Assembly (NCBI RefSeq): GCF_048541825.1
Contig: NZ_CP183332.1
Coordinates: 1,426,001 to 1,490,000, forward strand
Reading direction: 5' to 3'
DNA length: 64,000 nucleotides
Origin: Caulobacter sp048541825
GTDB lineage: Bacteria; Pseudomonadota; Alphaproteobacteria; Caulobacterales; Caulobacteraceae
The first letter of the stretch is position 1; the number at the start of each line of letters is the position of its first letter. The notes below the pieces were generated by a model. It ran no database searches and was not told the DNA's origin. It was given only the letters and a program-made list of their open reading frames with translations. Shown piece by piece: positions 8,173-17,033 of this stretch. Position numbers and translations under genes: made by a program.

Positions 8173-9164
8173 TGGTCGGCCTCCAGCCGCGCGGCGAGGC
8201 TGGTCAGCACCGCCATCCGGGCGGCGACGCCCATTTCTACCTGATCCTGGATCAGGCTGACGGCCGGATCGTCGGCGACGTCGCTGTCGATCTCGACGCC
8301 CCGGTTCATCGGGCCCGGATGCATGACCTTGGCCCCGGGCGCGGCGCGAGCCAGCTTTTCGCGGTCCAGGCCGTAGAAGCGGAAATATTCACGGGTCGAT
8401 GGCACGAAGCCGCCCTGCATCCGCTCGAGCTGCAGGCGCAGCATCATCACCACATCGACGCCGGCCAGGCCCGACTTCATGTCGTTGTGGACGGTGACGC
8501 CCCAGCGCTCGGCCTGGGCCGGCATCAGGGTGGCGGGACCTACCAGGCGCACGCTGGCCCCCAGGGTGTGCAGCAGGGAGACGTTCGAGCGCGCTACGCG
8601 GCTGTGCAGCACGTCGCCGCAGATCGCCACGGTCAGGCCCGAGACCCGGCCAAAGGCGCGGCGGATCGACAGGGCGTCCAGCACCGCTTGCGTCGGATGC
8701 TCATGCTGGCCGTCGCCGGCATTGATCACATGGCCGCTGACCTTCTGGCTGAGCAGGCTGGCGGCGCCCGACGAGGCGTGACGCACTACCAACAGGTCGG
8801 GGCGCATGGCGTTCAGGGTCACGGCGGTGTCGATCAGGGTCTCGCCCTTGGTGATCGACGAGGTGCGCGGGCTCATATTGACGACGTCGGCGCCCAGGCG
8901 CTTGCCGGCGATCTCGAAGCTGGACTGGGTGCGGGTGCTGTTCTCGAAGAACAGGTTCATCAGCGTCCGGCCCTTGAGCAGGTCCAGCGACTTGGAGGTC
9001 TGGCGGTTGAAGGCGACGAACGCCTCGGCCAAGTCCAGCAGGTCGGCCGCCTGGGGCGCGTTGAGGTCGCCGGCGGACAGGAAATGGCGCTTTGGGAACG
9101 CAAAGGCGCGGGCGCGGATCGCGTCGAGGGCGACGCGGGCGGGATCATGGGGCTTGGCCGTCAT
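8169..9164 (-). CDS. pyrB: aspartate carbamoyltransferase catalytic chain
   Basis: Condenses carbamoyl phosphate and aspartate in pyrimidine synthesis. 331 residues from the ATG at 9164 (MTAKPHDPARV). The carbamoyl-phosphate motif FFENSTRTQSSFE, the HPTQAVLD motif and the C-terminal HPGPMNRGVEID are all present. The frame is open further upstream into a repeat-rich region that is not coding. Coupling to the dihydroorotase-like gene points to a class A-type complex in which that protein supports PyrB. Confidence 0.97.
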   Translation of the reverse strand: MTAKPHDPARVALDAIRARAFAFPKRHFLSAGDLNAPQAADLLDLAEAFVAFNRQTSKSLDLLKGRTLMNLFFENSTRTQSSFEIAGKRLGADVVNMSPRTSSITKGETLIDTAVTLNAMRPDLLVVRHASSGAASLLSQKVSGHVINAGDGQHEHPTQAVLDALSIRRAFGRVSGLTVAICGDVLHSRVARSNVSLLHTLGASVRLVGPATLMPAQAERWGVTVHNDMKSGLAGVDVVMMLRLQLERMQGGFVPSTREYFRFYGLDREKLARAAPGAKVMHPGPMNRGVEIDSDVADDPAVSLIQDQVEMGVAARMAVLTSLAARLEADQ

Positions 9165-9265
9165 GAAACGGTGTCTTAGGCGGCTTTGGCGGAGGAGGGA
9201 AGGCGGGACCACGGGGATAGCGATCGCGCCGTCCCCGGATAGTCGCGGGGACAAGCAACCCAAGT

Positions 9266-9375
9266 CCTCCCCCTGAAGGGGGAGGCGGCCGGAGGCCGGT
9301 GGGGGAACACCGCCTTGATTCAGCAGCACTTCCCCCTCCGATCGCTGCGCGATCGCCTCCCCCTTCAGGGGGAGG
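9266..9375. repeat. palindromic intergenic repeat, copy 1
   Basis: A 20-base hairpin at 9266-9285 (CCTCCCCCT, GA loop, AGGGGGAGG) is mirrored by its reverse complement at 9356-9375, so the element is an inverted pair of hairpins about 110 bases long. The arms continue with similar G- and C-rich sequence (GTGGGGGAA and TTCCCCCTCC). It resembles REP/BIME-type intergenic repeats of Caulobacter. It is non-coding and lies just upstream of pyrB. Confidence 0.8.
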
Positions 9376-9835
9376 ACCGGCACGGGCGTCCAGCAAACTT
9401 ATCCGACGCGCTGAAACCTGCCGTATTCTGTACCCACCTCGTCGCGAGGAAAGGGCGCAAGGCCAGCGACCATTGCGGCGGCGGGGGGTGATCGAGCGGG
9501 GCTGGGCTTCGGGGGGATACCGAAGCGCGTCCGGGGATCTGGTTGCTGGCCAGGCCCGCCCGCCGTCGGCTTGGTTGAAGGCAAAAGGGCGTGTCTGGCT
9601 GAAAGCCCGTCCTCTTTGACCGCCGGAGCGCGCTGGAAGCGGCGCGGTCCGGGTCCCGGTAAGGCCTTAAGAGGGCCACCCGACGGGAGGCTGACGGAAA
9701 ACGGTCACGCGGAGCGGACGGCTTCGTCGAAACGGTAATCTCTATCTCTCATCCGGACGTGGTCCGGACGCTCCGTGACCCTTTCCATCACCATCGCAGC
9801 GAAAGCGCGGGGGTGTGAAGCCGTGCGCAACAAGT
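9376..9835. other. gene-free, hairpin-rich stretch, possible structured RNA
   Basis: About 460 bases between two repeat elements with no convincing coding frame. Short perfect stems are visible: GCTTCGG/CCGAAGC at about 9507-9527 and GACCGC/GCGGTC spanning about 9618-9649. An imperfect stem around TCCGGACGTGGTCCGGA lies at about 9754-9770. It lacks the conserved cores of RNase P RNA, the SRP RNA tetraloop region and a tmRNA tag, so no known RNA could be named. It could be a small RNA on either strand or a long pyrB leader. Confidence 0.35.
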
Positions 9836-9947
9836 CCTCTCCCCGAGGGGAGAGGTGTCGGCGAAGCCGACGGAGAGGGAGGTGATGCCGTCTCAGCCGA
9901 CTTCCCCCTCCGGTCGCTGCGCGACCACCTCCCCCGTCAGGGGGAGG
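9836..9947. repeat. palindromic intergenic repeat, copy 2
   Basis: The left hairpin is 9836-9855 (CCTCTCCCC, GA, GGGGAGAGG) and the right hairpin is 9928-9947 (CCTCCCCC, GTCA, GGGGGAGG). TTCCCCCTCCGGTCGCTGCG between them is nearly the same as in copy 1. It has diverged in the left arm. It ends just past the ruvX stop region, so it may also affect that transcript's 3' end. Confidence 0.75.
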
Positions 9948-9958
9948 ATCTCAGTCGA

Positions 9959-10450
9959 TCAAACCTTGCCCGCCGCTTCCCGTATCCCCCGCATCCGCTC
10001 CAGCGCGCCCTGCAGGATCCAGCCAGCGGCCATCTTGTCGACCACCTCGGCCCGGCGCTTGCGGTTGACGTCGTGTTCCTCGATCAGCACCCGGGTCACG
10101 GCCGCCGTCGACAGGCGTTCGTCCCAGAAGGTGATCGGCACATGGGGCTGCAGGCGCAGCAGGTTGCGGCCCAGGGCGCGGTTGGATTGGCAGCGGACGC
10201 CCTCGGTGCCGTCCATGTTCATCGGCAGACCGATGACGATGCCGGCCGCCTTGCGGCTCCCCATCAGCTTGAACAGGGTCTCGGCGTCCTCGCTGAACTT
10301 GGTCTTCCGGATCAGGGCCAGGGGACTGGCGACCGTCAGGGTGACGTCGGAAACGGCAACCCCGATGGTCTTCTCGCCGGGGTCTAGGCCGACGATCGGC
10401 ATGTAGTCGGGGATGGCGGCGGCGAAATCTTCGATATCGAGAACGGGCAT
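9959..10450 (-). CDS. ruvX: Holliday junction resolvase-like RuvX (YqgF)
   Basis: 163 residues with an RNase H fold: the first catalytic Asp is in IVGLDPGEKTIGVAVSD, with VIGLPMNMDGTEG and WDERLSTAAV following. YqgF proteins act in 16S rRNA 5' maturation and have been called putative Holliday junction resolvases. It is divergent from gatC, leaving about 100 bases for both promoters. Confidence 0.93.
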   Translation of the reverse strand: MPVLDIEDFAAAIPDYMPIVGLDPGEKTIGVAVSDVTLTVASPLALIRKTKFSEDAETLFKLMGSRKAAGIVIGLPMNMDGTEGVRCQSNRALGRNLLRLQPHVPITFWDERLSTAAVTRVLIEEHDVNRKRRAEVVDKMAAGWILQGALERMRGIREAAGKV

Positions 10451-10540
10451 CGCCCCTCATAACACGGGGAACGGCCCGCCCAGCAAGGGAACGACTTGTC
10501 AAAGCGCCCCTCTGGCGGCTAACCCACGCGCTTGGAATTC

Positions 10541-10546
10541 AGGAGG
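10541..10546 (+). promoter_or_regulatory. ribosome binding site of gatC
   Basis: AGGAGG lies six bases before the ATG at 10553. It settles the gatC start against the in-frame ATG at 10532, which has no such site. Confidence 0.8.
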
Positions 10547-10552
10547 CCCCCA

Positions 10553-10840
10553 ATGGCCATTGACGTCGCCACAGTGCGCAAGGTCGCGCGGCTCGCGCGG
10601 ATCGCCACACCCGAAGATCGCCTGGAGCCCCTGGCTCAGGAGCTGAACAGCATCATGGCGTGGATCGAGCAGCTGGCCGAGGTCGACACCGACGGCGTTG
10701 AGCCGCTGACCAGCGTGGTCGGCGCCGGCGCCCCGCTGCGCGAGGATGTGGTGACCATGGGCGGCGACGCCTCGGCCATCACCTTCAACGCCCCCAAGTC
10801 CGTCGACGGCTTTTTCGTCGTGCCCAAGGTGGTCGAATAA
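10553..10840 (+). CDS. gatC: Asp-tRNA(Asn)/Glu-tRNA(Gln) amidotransferase subunit C
   Basis: 95 residues (MAIDVATVRKVARLARI). Small subunit that wraps GatA and GatB and stabilises the amidotransferase. The LxEDVV-type segment (PLREDVVTMGG) and the C-terminal FFVVPKVVE are the family signature. Its stop shares a base with the gatA start (TAATG). Confidence 0.95.
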   Translation: MAIDVATVRKVARLARIATPEDRLEPLAQELNSIMAWIEQLAEVDTDGVEPLTSVVGAGAPLREDVVTMGGDASAITFNAPKSVDGFFVVPKVVE

Positions 10841-12312
10841 TGAGCGCCCTTACGTCCCTCACCCTGAAGGCCGCGATTGACGGTCTGGAAGCGGGTGACT
10901 TCACCTCGGTCGAGCTGACCACGGCCCATATCGAGGCCATTGAAGCCGCGCGCGCCCTCAACGCCTTCATCGTGGAAACACCCGAGCAGGCGCTGTCGAT
11001 GGCGGCGGCTTCGGACGCCCGTCGCGCCCTCGGCGCGGCCGGTCCGCTGGACGGCGCGCCGCTGGGCATCAAGGATCTGTTTTGCACCAAGGGCGTCCAG
11101 ACGACGGCCTGCTCGAAGATCCTCGAAGGCTTCATCCCGCAGTACGAATCGACCGTCACCAGCCAGCTTTGGCGCGACGGGGCGGTGATGCTGGGCAAGC
11201 TGAACCTTGATCAGTTCGCCATGGGCTCGTCGAACGAGACCTCGTATTTTGGCCCGGTGACCAATCCGTGGCGCGCCACCGGCAGCGACAAGGCTCTGAC
11301 GCCGGGCGGATCGTCCGGGGGCTCCGCCGCCGCCGTGGCCGCCGGCCTGTGCCTGGGCGCCACCGCCACCGACACCGGCGGCTCGATCCGACAGCCGGCT
11401 GCCTTCACCGGTACGGTCGGCATCAAGCCGACCTATGGCCGCTGCTCGCGTTGGGGCGTGGTGGCCTTCGCCAGTTCGCTGGATCAGGCTGGACCGATTG
11501 CCAGGACCGTTGAGGACGCGGCCCTCCTGCTGACCTCTATGTGCGGCCATGACCCCAAGGACTCGACCAGCCTCGATGTGCCCGTGCCGGACTTCACCCA
11601 GTTCGTCGGCAAGTCGGTCAAGGGCCTGAAGATCGGCATTCCCAAGGAATACCGCGTCGACAACATGCCGGCCGAGATCGAGAAGCTGTGGGAAGACGGC
11701 ATCGCCTGGCTGAAGGAAGCCGGTTGCGAGATCGTCGACATCAGCCTGCCGCACACCAAGTACGCCCTGCCGGCCTACTACATTGTGGCCCCGGCCGAGG
11801 CCTCGTCGAACCTGGCCCGCTATGATGGCATGCGCTACGGCCTGCGGGCTGACGGCGGCAACCTTACCGAGACCTACGAGAACACCCGGGCCGAAGGCTT
11901 TGGTGACGAGGTCAAGCGCCGGATCATGATCGGCACCTATGTGCTGAGCGCCGGCTATTACGACGCCTACTATCTGAAGGCCCTGAAGGTGCGTCGTCGC
12001 ATCGCCGAGGACTTCGACAAGGCCTGGGAGCGCTGCGACGCCATCCTGACCCCGACGGCGCCGTCGGCGGCGTTTGGTCTGGGCGAGAACAGCAATGACC
12101 CCATCGCCATGTACCTCAACGACGTCTTCACGGTGACGACAAACCTGGCGGGTCTGCCGGGGCTGAGCCTGCCGGCCGGCCTGGATTCCAACGGCCTGCC
12201 GCTGGGGCTGCAGATCATCGGCAAGCCGCTGGATGAGGGCACGGTGTTCTCGGTGGCCGGGGCGCTGGAAAAGGCGGCCGGCTTCACGGCCAGAGCCGCC
12301 CGTTGGTGGTGA
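10840..12312 (+). CDS. gatA: Asp-tRNA(Asn)/Glu-tRNA(Gln) amidotransferase subunit A
   Basis: The amidase subunit that releases ammonia from glutamine for conversion of mischarged Glu-tRNA(Gln) or Asp-tRNA(Asn). 490 residues. The Ser-cisSer-Lys triad is visible: Lys in GIKDLF, the cis-Ser in GGSSGGSAAAVA, and the nucleophile in TDTGGSIRQPA. It is directly coupled to gatC. A strong terminator hairpin follows. gatB lies 0.9 kb downstream, separated by an unrelated gene on the other strand. Confidence 0.97.
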   Translation: MSALTSLTLKAAIDGLEAGDFTSVELTTAHIEAIEAARALNAFIVETPEQALSMAAASDARRALGAAGPLDGAPLGIKDLFCTKGVQTTACSKILEGFIPQYESTVTSQLWRDGAVMLGKLNLDQFAMGSSNETSYFGPVTNPWRATGSDKALTPGGSSGGSAAAVAAGLCLGATATDTGGSIRQPAAFTGTVGIKPTYGRCSRWGVVAFASSLDQAGPIARTVEDAALLLTSMCGHDPKDSTSLDVPVPDFTQFVGKSVKGLKIGIPKEYRVDNMPAEIEKLWEDGIAWLKEAGCEIVDISLPHTKYALPAYYIVAPAEASSNLARYDGMRYGLRADGGNLTETYENTRAEGFGDEVKRRIMIGTYVLSAGYYDAYYLKALKVRRRIAEDFDKAWERCDAILTPTAPSAAFGLGENSNDPIAMYLNDVFTVTTNLAGLPGLSLPAGLDSNGLPLGLQIIGKPLDEGTVFSVAGALEKAAGFTARAARWW

Positions 12313-12322
12313 TTTCGTAGAA

Positions 12323-12350
12323 AAGGGCGGCTCCGCGAGGAGCCGCCCTT
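12323..12350. terminator. terminator hairpin between gatA and the convergent gene
   Basis: A perfect 12-bp stem (AAGGGCGGCTCC / GGAGCCGCCCTT) with a GCGA loop. The flanks are CTTC on the plus strand and TTTTC on the minus strand, so it can serve both converging genes. Confidence 0.85.
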
Positions 12351-12366
12351 CTTCGTTACGGGAGAC

Positions 12367-12978
12367 TTACTGGGGGGCGACCGGGTTGGCCGTCGTTGGG
12401 GCGGGGACTGCCGCAGCGGGCGCCGCGATCACGACCAGAGCGGGCTCGGCGACGACGGCCAGAGCGGGCGCCGGGACCGTGGCGGTCACGGTCGACGAGG
12501 CCGAACTTGCGTCAGGTGACGTGGCAGAGGGCGGGGTGGCCCGACGAGCGACGGTGGCGCGCGGCGTGGCGCGGACCGGAGCCGAAGCGACGGCGCGGGG
12601 GGCGGGCTCAGCGACGGCGGTCTCGATCGGCGTTGGGGTCGGAATCGCGGCCGGGGGCAGAGGCGGGCTCAGCGGGGGCGTTTCGGTGACGACCATCTGG
12701 GCCGGCTGCTGCGTCGGGGTCGGGGCCTGGGCCGGATTGGCCATCATCGCCCAGGCGATGGCGGCAGCGGCGACCAAAACGACCGGCGCGCCGACCAGCA
12801 GAGCCATGTTGGCGGACGCTTTTTTCTTGCTGGTGCGGGCATAGATCGGTGCGGCTGCGAACAGCGGCGAAGCATCCGCAGCGTCGGGAAGGTGAGCAGA
12901 CTTGATCGGAACGCGCTGACGGCGCGTATCCACAGTGTCGATCGAGTCGAGATTCAAGGTCTGATTAAAAGCGGGCAT
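12367..12978 (-). CDS. single-pass membrane protein with Pro/Ala-rich periplasmic region
   Basis: 203 residues from the ATG at 12978, which has a strong AGGAGG ribosome binding site. The N-terminal 55 or so residues are soluble, followed by a KKK stop and one membrane helix (MALLVGAPVVLVAAAAIAWAM). The remainder is low-complexity Pro/Ala/Thr/Val. It resembles the linker part of TonB-like or SPOR-type envelope proteins, but no C-terminal domain is recognisable. It is convergent with gatA. Confidence 0.65.
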   Translation of the reverse strand: MPAFNQTLNLDSIDTVDTRRQRVPIKSAHLPDAADASPLFAAAPIYARTSKKKASANMALLVGAPVVLVAAAAIAWAMMANPAQAPTPTQQPAQMVVTETPPLSPPLPPAAIPTPTPIETAVAEPAPRAVASAPVRATPRATVARRATPPSATSPDASSASSTVTATVPAPALAVVAEPALVVIAAPAAAVPAPTTANPVAPQ

Positions 12979-13220
12979 GATGTCCTCCTCAGCTTTATTT
13001 CTCAAAGGAGGTAACTGCTCGGCGTCGCGGAGGTTCCGATGGCCCAGGAATGGCGCCATTTCTGACAAGGGGTCGTCTTATTTGGCTTTGGATCTCCACT
13101 ATATGCAAATTGCCGGGTGGGCTGGCGCGGGAAATCTCTCCGGGACGGGGCGGCGGTTCGCGTTCAAACCCGGTGGCCTAAGGGTTTTCCGCCATGGCGC
13201 GGTCGGTGTAAGAGAGGCTC

Positions 13221-14714
13221 ATGACGCAAGAATCCAAAACCATTCAAGGCCGCACCGGCCCCTGGGAAATCGTTCTCGGCCTCGAGATTCACGCCCAGGT
13301 CGCCAGCAAGTCCAAGCTTTTCTCCGGCGCCGCCGTGGGCTTTGGGGCTGGACCGAATGAGCAGGTGAGCCTGGTGGACGCGGCCATGCCCGGCATGTTG
13401 CCGGTGCTGAACGGCTTCTGCGTCGAGCAGGCGGTCAAGACGGGTCTGGGCCTGAACGCCAAGATCAATCTCAAGAGCCGATTTGATCGCAAGAACTATT
13501 TCTATCCCGACCTGCCGCAGGGCTATCAGATCAGCCAGTTCGACCAGCCGATCGTCGGCGAGGGCGTGATCACCGTCGAGCACGACGACGGCTCGACCTT
13601 CGAGGTGCGCATCGAGCGCCTGCACCTGGAGCAGGACGCCGGCAAGTCGCTGCACGACCAGGATCCCAACGCCACCTATGTCGACCTGAACCGCGCGGGC
13701 ACGGCGCTGATGGAGATCGTCTCCAAGCCTGACATGCGCACCTCCGCAGAGGCGGCGGCCTATGTGAAGAAGATCCGCACGATCCTCGTCTATCTGGGCA
13801 CCTGCGACGGCGACATGGAGAAGGGCAACCTGCGCGCCGACGTCAATGTCTCGGTATGCCGCCCTGGCGCCTACGAGAAGTTCCGCGAGACCGGCAGCTT
13901 CAGCCATCTGGGCACGCGCTGCGAGATCAAGAACGTCAACTCGTATCGCTACATCCAGCAGGCTATCGAGTACGAAGCGCGTCGCCAGATCGAGATCCTC
14001 GAAGACGGCGGCAAGATCGACCAGGAGACCCGCCTGTTCGATCCGACCAAGCTCGAGACCCGCTCGATGCGGTCCAAGGAAGAGGCGCACGACTATCGCT
14101 ACTTCCCGGATCCGGACCTGCTGCCGCTGATCCTCGACGCGGCCTGGGTCAAGACGATCGAAGAGACTTTGCCGGAACTGCCGGACGCCAAGAAGGCCCG
14201 TCTGCAGAGCCAGTATGGCCTGTCGGCCTATGACGCCGGCGTGCTGATTATCGAGAGCGATCGGGCCGACTACTTCGAGGCGGCGGCGAAAGGTCGCGAC
14301 GCCAAGCTGGTGTCCAACTGGGTGACCAACGAGCTGCTGTCCAAGCTGTCGGCCGATGGCCACGAGATCGCCAACTCGCCGCTGCCCTCGTCGGACATCG
14401 CCCAGCTCGTCGAGCTGATCGAGAACGGCACCATCTCGTCGAAGATCGCCAAGGAGGTCTTCGAGCACATGTGGGCCGGCGAGGGGCGTCCGTCCGAGAT
14501 TGTCGAAAAGCGCGGCCTTGTGCAGATCAACGACACCGGCGCGATCGAGGCGGCCATCGACGCGCTGATCGCCGCCAATCCCGACAAGGCCTCCGCCGTG
14601 AAGGAAAAGCCCCAGGCCATCGGCTGGTTTGTCGGTCAGGTGATGAAGGAGACGGGCGGCAAGGCCAATCCGGCCACCGTCAATGACCTGCTGAAATCCA
14701 AGCTCGGCCTCTAG
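13221..14714 (+). CDS. gatB: Asp-tRNA(Asn)/Glu-tRNA(Gln) amidotransferase subunit B
   Basis: Binds the mischarged tRNA, phosphorylates its side chain and amidates it with ammonia from GatA. 497 residues with GLEIHAQVASKSKLFSG, the zinc/ATP region and DLNRAGTALMEIVSKPD. The helical YqeY-like C-terminus ends VNDLLKSKLGL. A long open frame antisense to this gene is a composition artefact. Confidence 0.97.
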   Translation: MTQESKTIQGRTGPWEIVLGLEIHAQVASKSKLFSGAAVGFGAGPNEQVSLVDAAMPGMLPVLNGFCVEQAVKTGLGLNAKINLKSRFDRKNYFYPDLPQGYQISQFDQPIVGEGVITVEHDDGSTFEVRIERLHLEQDAGKSLHDQDPNATYVDLNRAGTALMEIVSKPDMRTSAEAAAYVKKIRTILVYLGTCDGDMEKGNLRADVNVSVCRPGAYEKFRETGSFSHLGTRCEIKNVNSYRYIQQAIEYEARRQIEILEDGGKIDQETRLFDPTKLETRSMRSKEEAHDYRYFPDPDLLPLILDAAWVKTIEETLPELPDAKKARLQSQYGLSAYDAGVLIIESDRADYFEAAAKGRDAKLVSNWVTNELLSKLSADGHEIANSPLPSSDIAQLVELIENGTISSKIAKEVFEHMWAGEGRPSEIVEKRGLVQINDTGAIEAAIDALIAANPDKASAVKEKPQAIGWFVGQVMKETGGKANPATVNDLLKSKLGL

Positions 14715-14739
14715 TTGGCGGTCCCTGCGCAAGACGAAA

Positions 14740-14763
14740 GACCCGCCGCTGTCGCGGCGGGTC
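14740..14763. terminator. hairpin downstream of gatB
   Basis: A perfect 10-bp stem GACCCGCCGC / GCGGCGGGTC with a TGTC loop, 25 bases after the gatB stop. There is no real T-run after it, so termination may be partial or factor-assisted. Confidence 0.6.
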
Positions 14764-14820
14764 CAGTTCATGCCTTGCGCTATTGAGGCTTGGGGGCGTC
14801 AATCTCAGGACGAGCTAGAT

Positions 14821-15315
14821 CTAATTGTTGCCGATCACGTCGAAGATCAGGCCGGTAGCGATGGCCGCCAGAACATAGTCATTGCCGGTGCGGTACCAGT
14901 AATAGCCACGGGGCGGCGGACGCAGGCGATAGCGGCCGTAGTCATGCACGACATATCCGCTCCCGCGATAATAGGGGGGCAGATAGGCGCCGCGACGCCA
15001 GGCGATATAGCCGGGGCGGTAGCTCGGATGGCCGTAATAGTGTGAAGGCGGAGCGCCGTAATGGAAACGGCTTCCATAGTAATAGCCGTTGTGGCGCCCG
15101 CGATCCCAGCGGTCTTCTCGCCGATCCCAACGATCCTCGCGCCGGTCCCAGCGACCCCCGTCGTGCCGGGCGTCGCGCCTGTCTTCCCGGCGGTCCCAGC
15201 GTTCTTCGCGATGGTCCCAGCGGCCACGATCCTGGGCGGATGCATCGCTGGACATGGTGGCCATGGAGCCGGCCACTGATGCGACAGCGGCGATGGTGAG
15301 CAACAGACGTCTCAT
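14821..15315 (-). CDS. RcnB-like periplasmic protein with WDRREDR repeats
   Basis: 164 residues from the ATG at 15315, with AGGGAG eight bases upstream; a GTG at 15324 is the alternative. A signal peptide ends near SSDASA. The middle consists of tandem RWDRREDR/RWDHREER units, then a Tyr/Gly/Pro-rich segment and a C-terminal RPPPRGYYWYRTGNDYVL motif typical of the RcnB family (nickel/cobalt homeostasis in E. coli). Family membership is likely; a metal role is inference. Confidence 0.75.
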   Translation of the reverse strand: MRRLLLTIAAVASVAGSMATMSSDASAQDRGRWDHREERWDRREDRRDARHDGGRWDRREDRWDRREDRWDRGRHNGYYYGSRFHYGAPPSHYYGHPSYRPGYIAWRRGAYLPPYYRGSGYVVHDYGRYRLRPPPRGYYWYRTGNDYVLAAIATGLIFDVIGNN

Positions 15316-15968
15316 GCCGTCCACTCCCTATGGTCAGGCGGGTTCAAACCGCCAAGTCCCTCGACCCTGGAAACCATCCTGCTTCAGGCTGGCTGAACCG
15401 CGGCTGAATGGCGCCGTCAGCCGAACGCGCGATTTTCGCGGGGCCCCCTTGCGAGCAGCCGTTGACCCGGGTTCGATGGTCGCCCGGGCCCAAGCCACTC
15501 GCCAAACCGCCTTTGTGGGTGTGCTCGATCAGCAACTTTCCCGGCATGATTTTGTCTGCGGCCAATTGTCCATTGCCGATTTCGCCGGCGGGCCGCCGGC
15601 TACGCTCCGCAAAATCCAGGGCATCGTCCTAAGTGACTTATCAAACTCGAAAGCGCGGTTCGAAAGGGTCTCAGCCTGAAAAAGGCCAGCAAAAGCGCTT
15701 CAAACGGTGGGAGTAACGGCATTCTGCGAGTTTTCGGGTTGCGGGTAGGGCGACGTACGCGGCGCAAAAGATGCTCCTCCTGAAGCGTGCGCATTAACCC
15801 GCTGTATACAGGCGTTTACGCTGAGTAATACCCCTGAAGAAACCATGTATTCGCGCCTGAATTCATGATGTTCCGACGTTTAACTATATATTCAGTGGCG
15901 GAGGACTTTTCTGCTTCCAGGCCTTCGATCCGACAGAACGTTGGATGGGCTGACGAGGAGATGAAGCC
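15316..15968. other. intergenic region with no clear gene
   Basis: About 650 bases between the RcnB-like gene and the Sel1-like gene. Open frames here lack ribosome binding sites and G/C-biased third positions. The last 170 bases are noticeably A/T-richer than the surroundings and probably hold the promoter of the Sel1-like gene. A 35-codon frame at 15866-15972 overlaps that start by ATGA, but it has no ribosome binding site. Confidence 0.5.
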
Positions 15969-16244
15969 ATGATGATGAGCATCGAACCCCCACCCGCCCA
16001 CGTGCTGCCGCTGCCCACCCCCGAGTCCTCCGGCGACGAACTGTTCCGCATGGGCCTGCTGTATTCGACCGGTCAGGGCGGCGCCCCCGTCGACTACGTC
16101 TCGGCTCACATGCTGTTCAACCTGGCCGCCATGCGCGGGTCGGTCGAGGCGAAGGTCTATCGCAAGGAACTCTCGCAGGAGATGGCCAGCGAAGACGTCG
16201 CCGAAGCTCAGCGCGCCGCGCGCGAATGGCTGGCCCACGGCTGA
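15969..16244 (+). CDS. Sel1-like repeat protein
   Basis: 91 residues preceded by GAGGAG at a nine-base spacing. The segment ELFRMGLLYSTGQGGAPVDYVSAHMLFNLAAMRGS is a Sel1-type TPR unit, a helical protein-binding motif. The N-terminus is short and Pro-rich, without a signal peptide, so the protein is probably cytoplasmic. It converges on hfsD. Proximity to the holdfast locus is suggestive only. Confidence 0.75.
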   Translation: MMMSIEPPPAHVLPLPTPESSGDELFRMGLLYSTGQGGAPVDYVSAHMLFNLAAMRGSVEAKVYRKELSQEMASEDVAEAQRAAREWLAHG

Positions 16245-16289
16245 ATCCGGCTTTCCAGATTCAGCGATCGGCCAATGCTCCGCTCGAGC

Positions 16290-17033
16290 CTATTGGCCGA
16301 CGCCGTTGACTGCGTAGCTGAAGCTGACCGGCAGCAGGTCGCGGAAGTACTGCTGCATGAACAGACCCGTCTCCGCCGCGCCGCTGCGCGGTACATAGAC
16401 GATGTCGAAGCGGCGAAGCGGGATCAGATCCACGCCGCCGCCGGGATTGGTCATCCCCTTCAAAAGATCGGCCGTGCGCAGCATGGCGCGACCGTCTGGG
16501 CCACGACGGATGATGACAACCTGGCTGCGCTTGGACGAGGTCTTGAAGCCGCCGGCCTGGATAACAGCGCGTAGCGCATCGACATCGCCGGGCATGTCGT
16601 AGACGCCCGGATTGCCGACCTCGCCGCCGACAAACACCTTCAGCGGGGTCGTCGTCTTGACCGACACCTGCACCTGGGGTCGCAGCAACTGACTGCCATA
16701 GGCCCCGGTGATCGCGTCCTCCAGTTCGAAGATCGTGCGATCCGCCGCCATCACCGGCCCGAGCAGAGGGAGAACGATCCGCCCGTCTGGTTGCACGATG
16801 GCGGACTTGTTGAGCTCGGTCGCCGAAGCCACCGTTACCTCGACCTCATCGCCTGGATAGAAGCGATAGGAGGGCTCTTGCTCGCTCCAGTCGGCATAGC
16901 CGATGTTGGGAAAGTTCGCGCTGGGGCGCGGAGCGGGCGTGATGGGCTCGCCGTCCACGTGACCGCAGGCGGTCACGCCGCCGCTCAGGAGCAGTATGGC
17001 CAAGGCCGTCGAGAGATGCGTGCGCGGTTGCAT
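16290..17033 (-). CDS. hfsD: holdfast polysaccharide export lipoprotein HfsD (Wza-like)
   Basis: 247 residues from the ATG at 17031-17033. The signal peptide ends in a lipobox (VTAC). A Poly_export domain is visible (YRFYPGDEVEVTV, then QPDGRIVLPLLGPV), followed by a SLBB-type segment (PLKVFVGGEVGNPGVYDM). These proteins form the outer-membrane channel for capsule or exopolysaccharide export; in Caulobacter the homologue exports holdfast. It is divergent from hfsA with 85 bases between, so both probably share a control region. Confidence 0.9.
   Translation of the reverse strand: MQPRTHLSTALAILLLSGGVTACGHVDGEPITPAPRPSANFPNIGYADWSEQEPSYRFYPGDEVEVTVASATELNKSAIVQPDGRIVLPLLGPVMAADRTIFELEDAITGAYGSQLLRPQVQVSVKTTTPLKVFVGGEVGNPGVYDMPGDVDALRAVIQAGGFKTSSKRSQVVIIRRGPDGRAMLRTADLLKGMTNPGGGVDLIPLRRFDIVYVPRSGAAETGLFMQQYFRDLLPVSFSYAVNGVGQ

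Noticed and set aside
9299..9679. Overlapping open frames on both strands in the repeat region upstream of pyrB
   Set aside because: They run through palindromic repeats, have no ribosome binding sites and give low-complexity translations.
9376..9835. RNase P RNA, SRP RNA or tmRNA in the gene-free stretch
   Set aside because: The conserved RNase P core sequence, the SRP GGAAG-type tetraloop region and a tmRNA tag reading frame were all looked for on both strands and not found.
13164..14771. 535-residue open frame opposite gatB
   Set aside because: Same artefact; gatB is a full-length, well-conserved gene.
15866..15972. 35-codon frame overlapping the Sel1-like start
   Set aside because: No ribosome binding site and A/T-rich codons; kept only as a remark in the intergenic entry.
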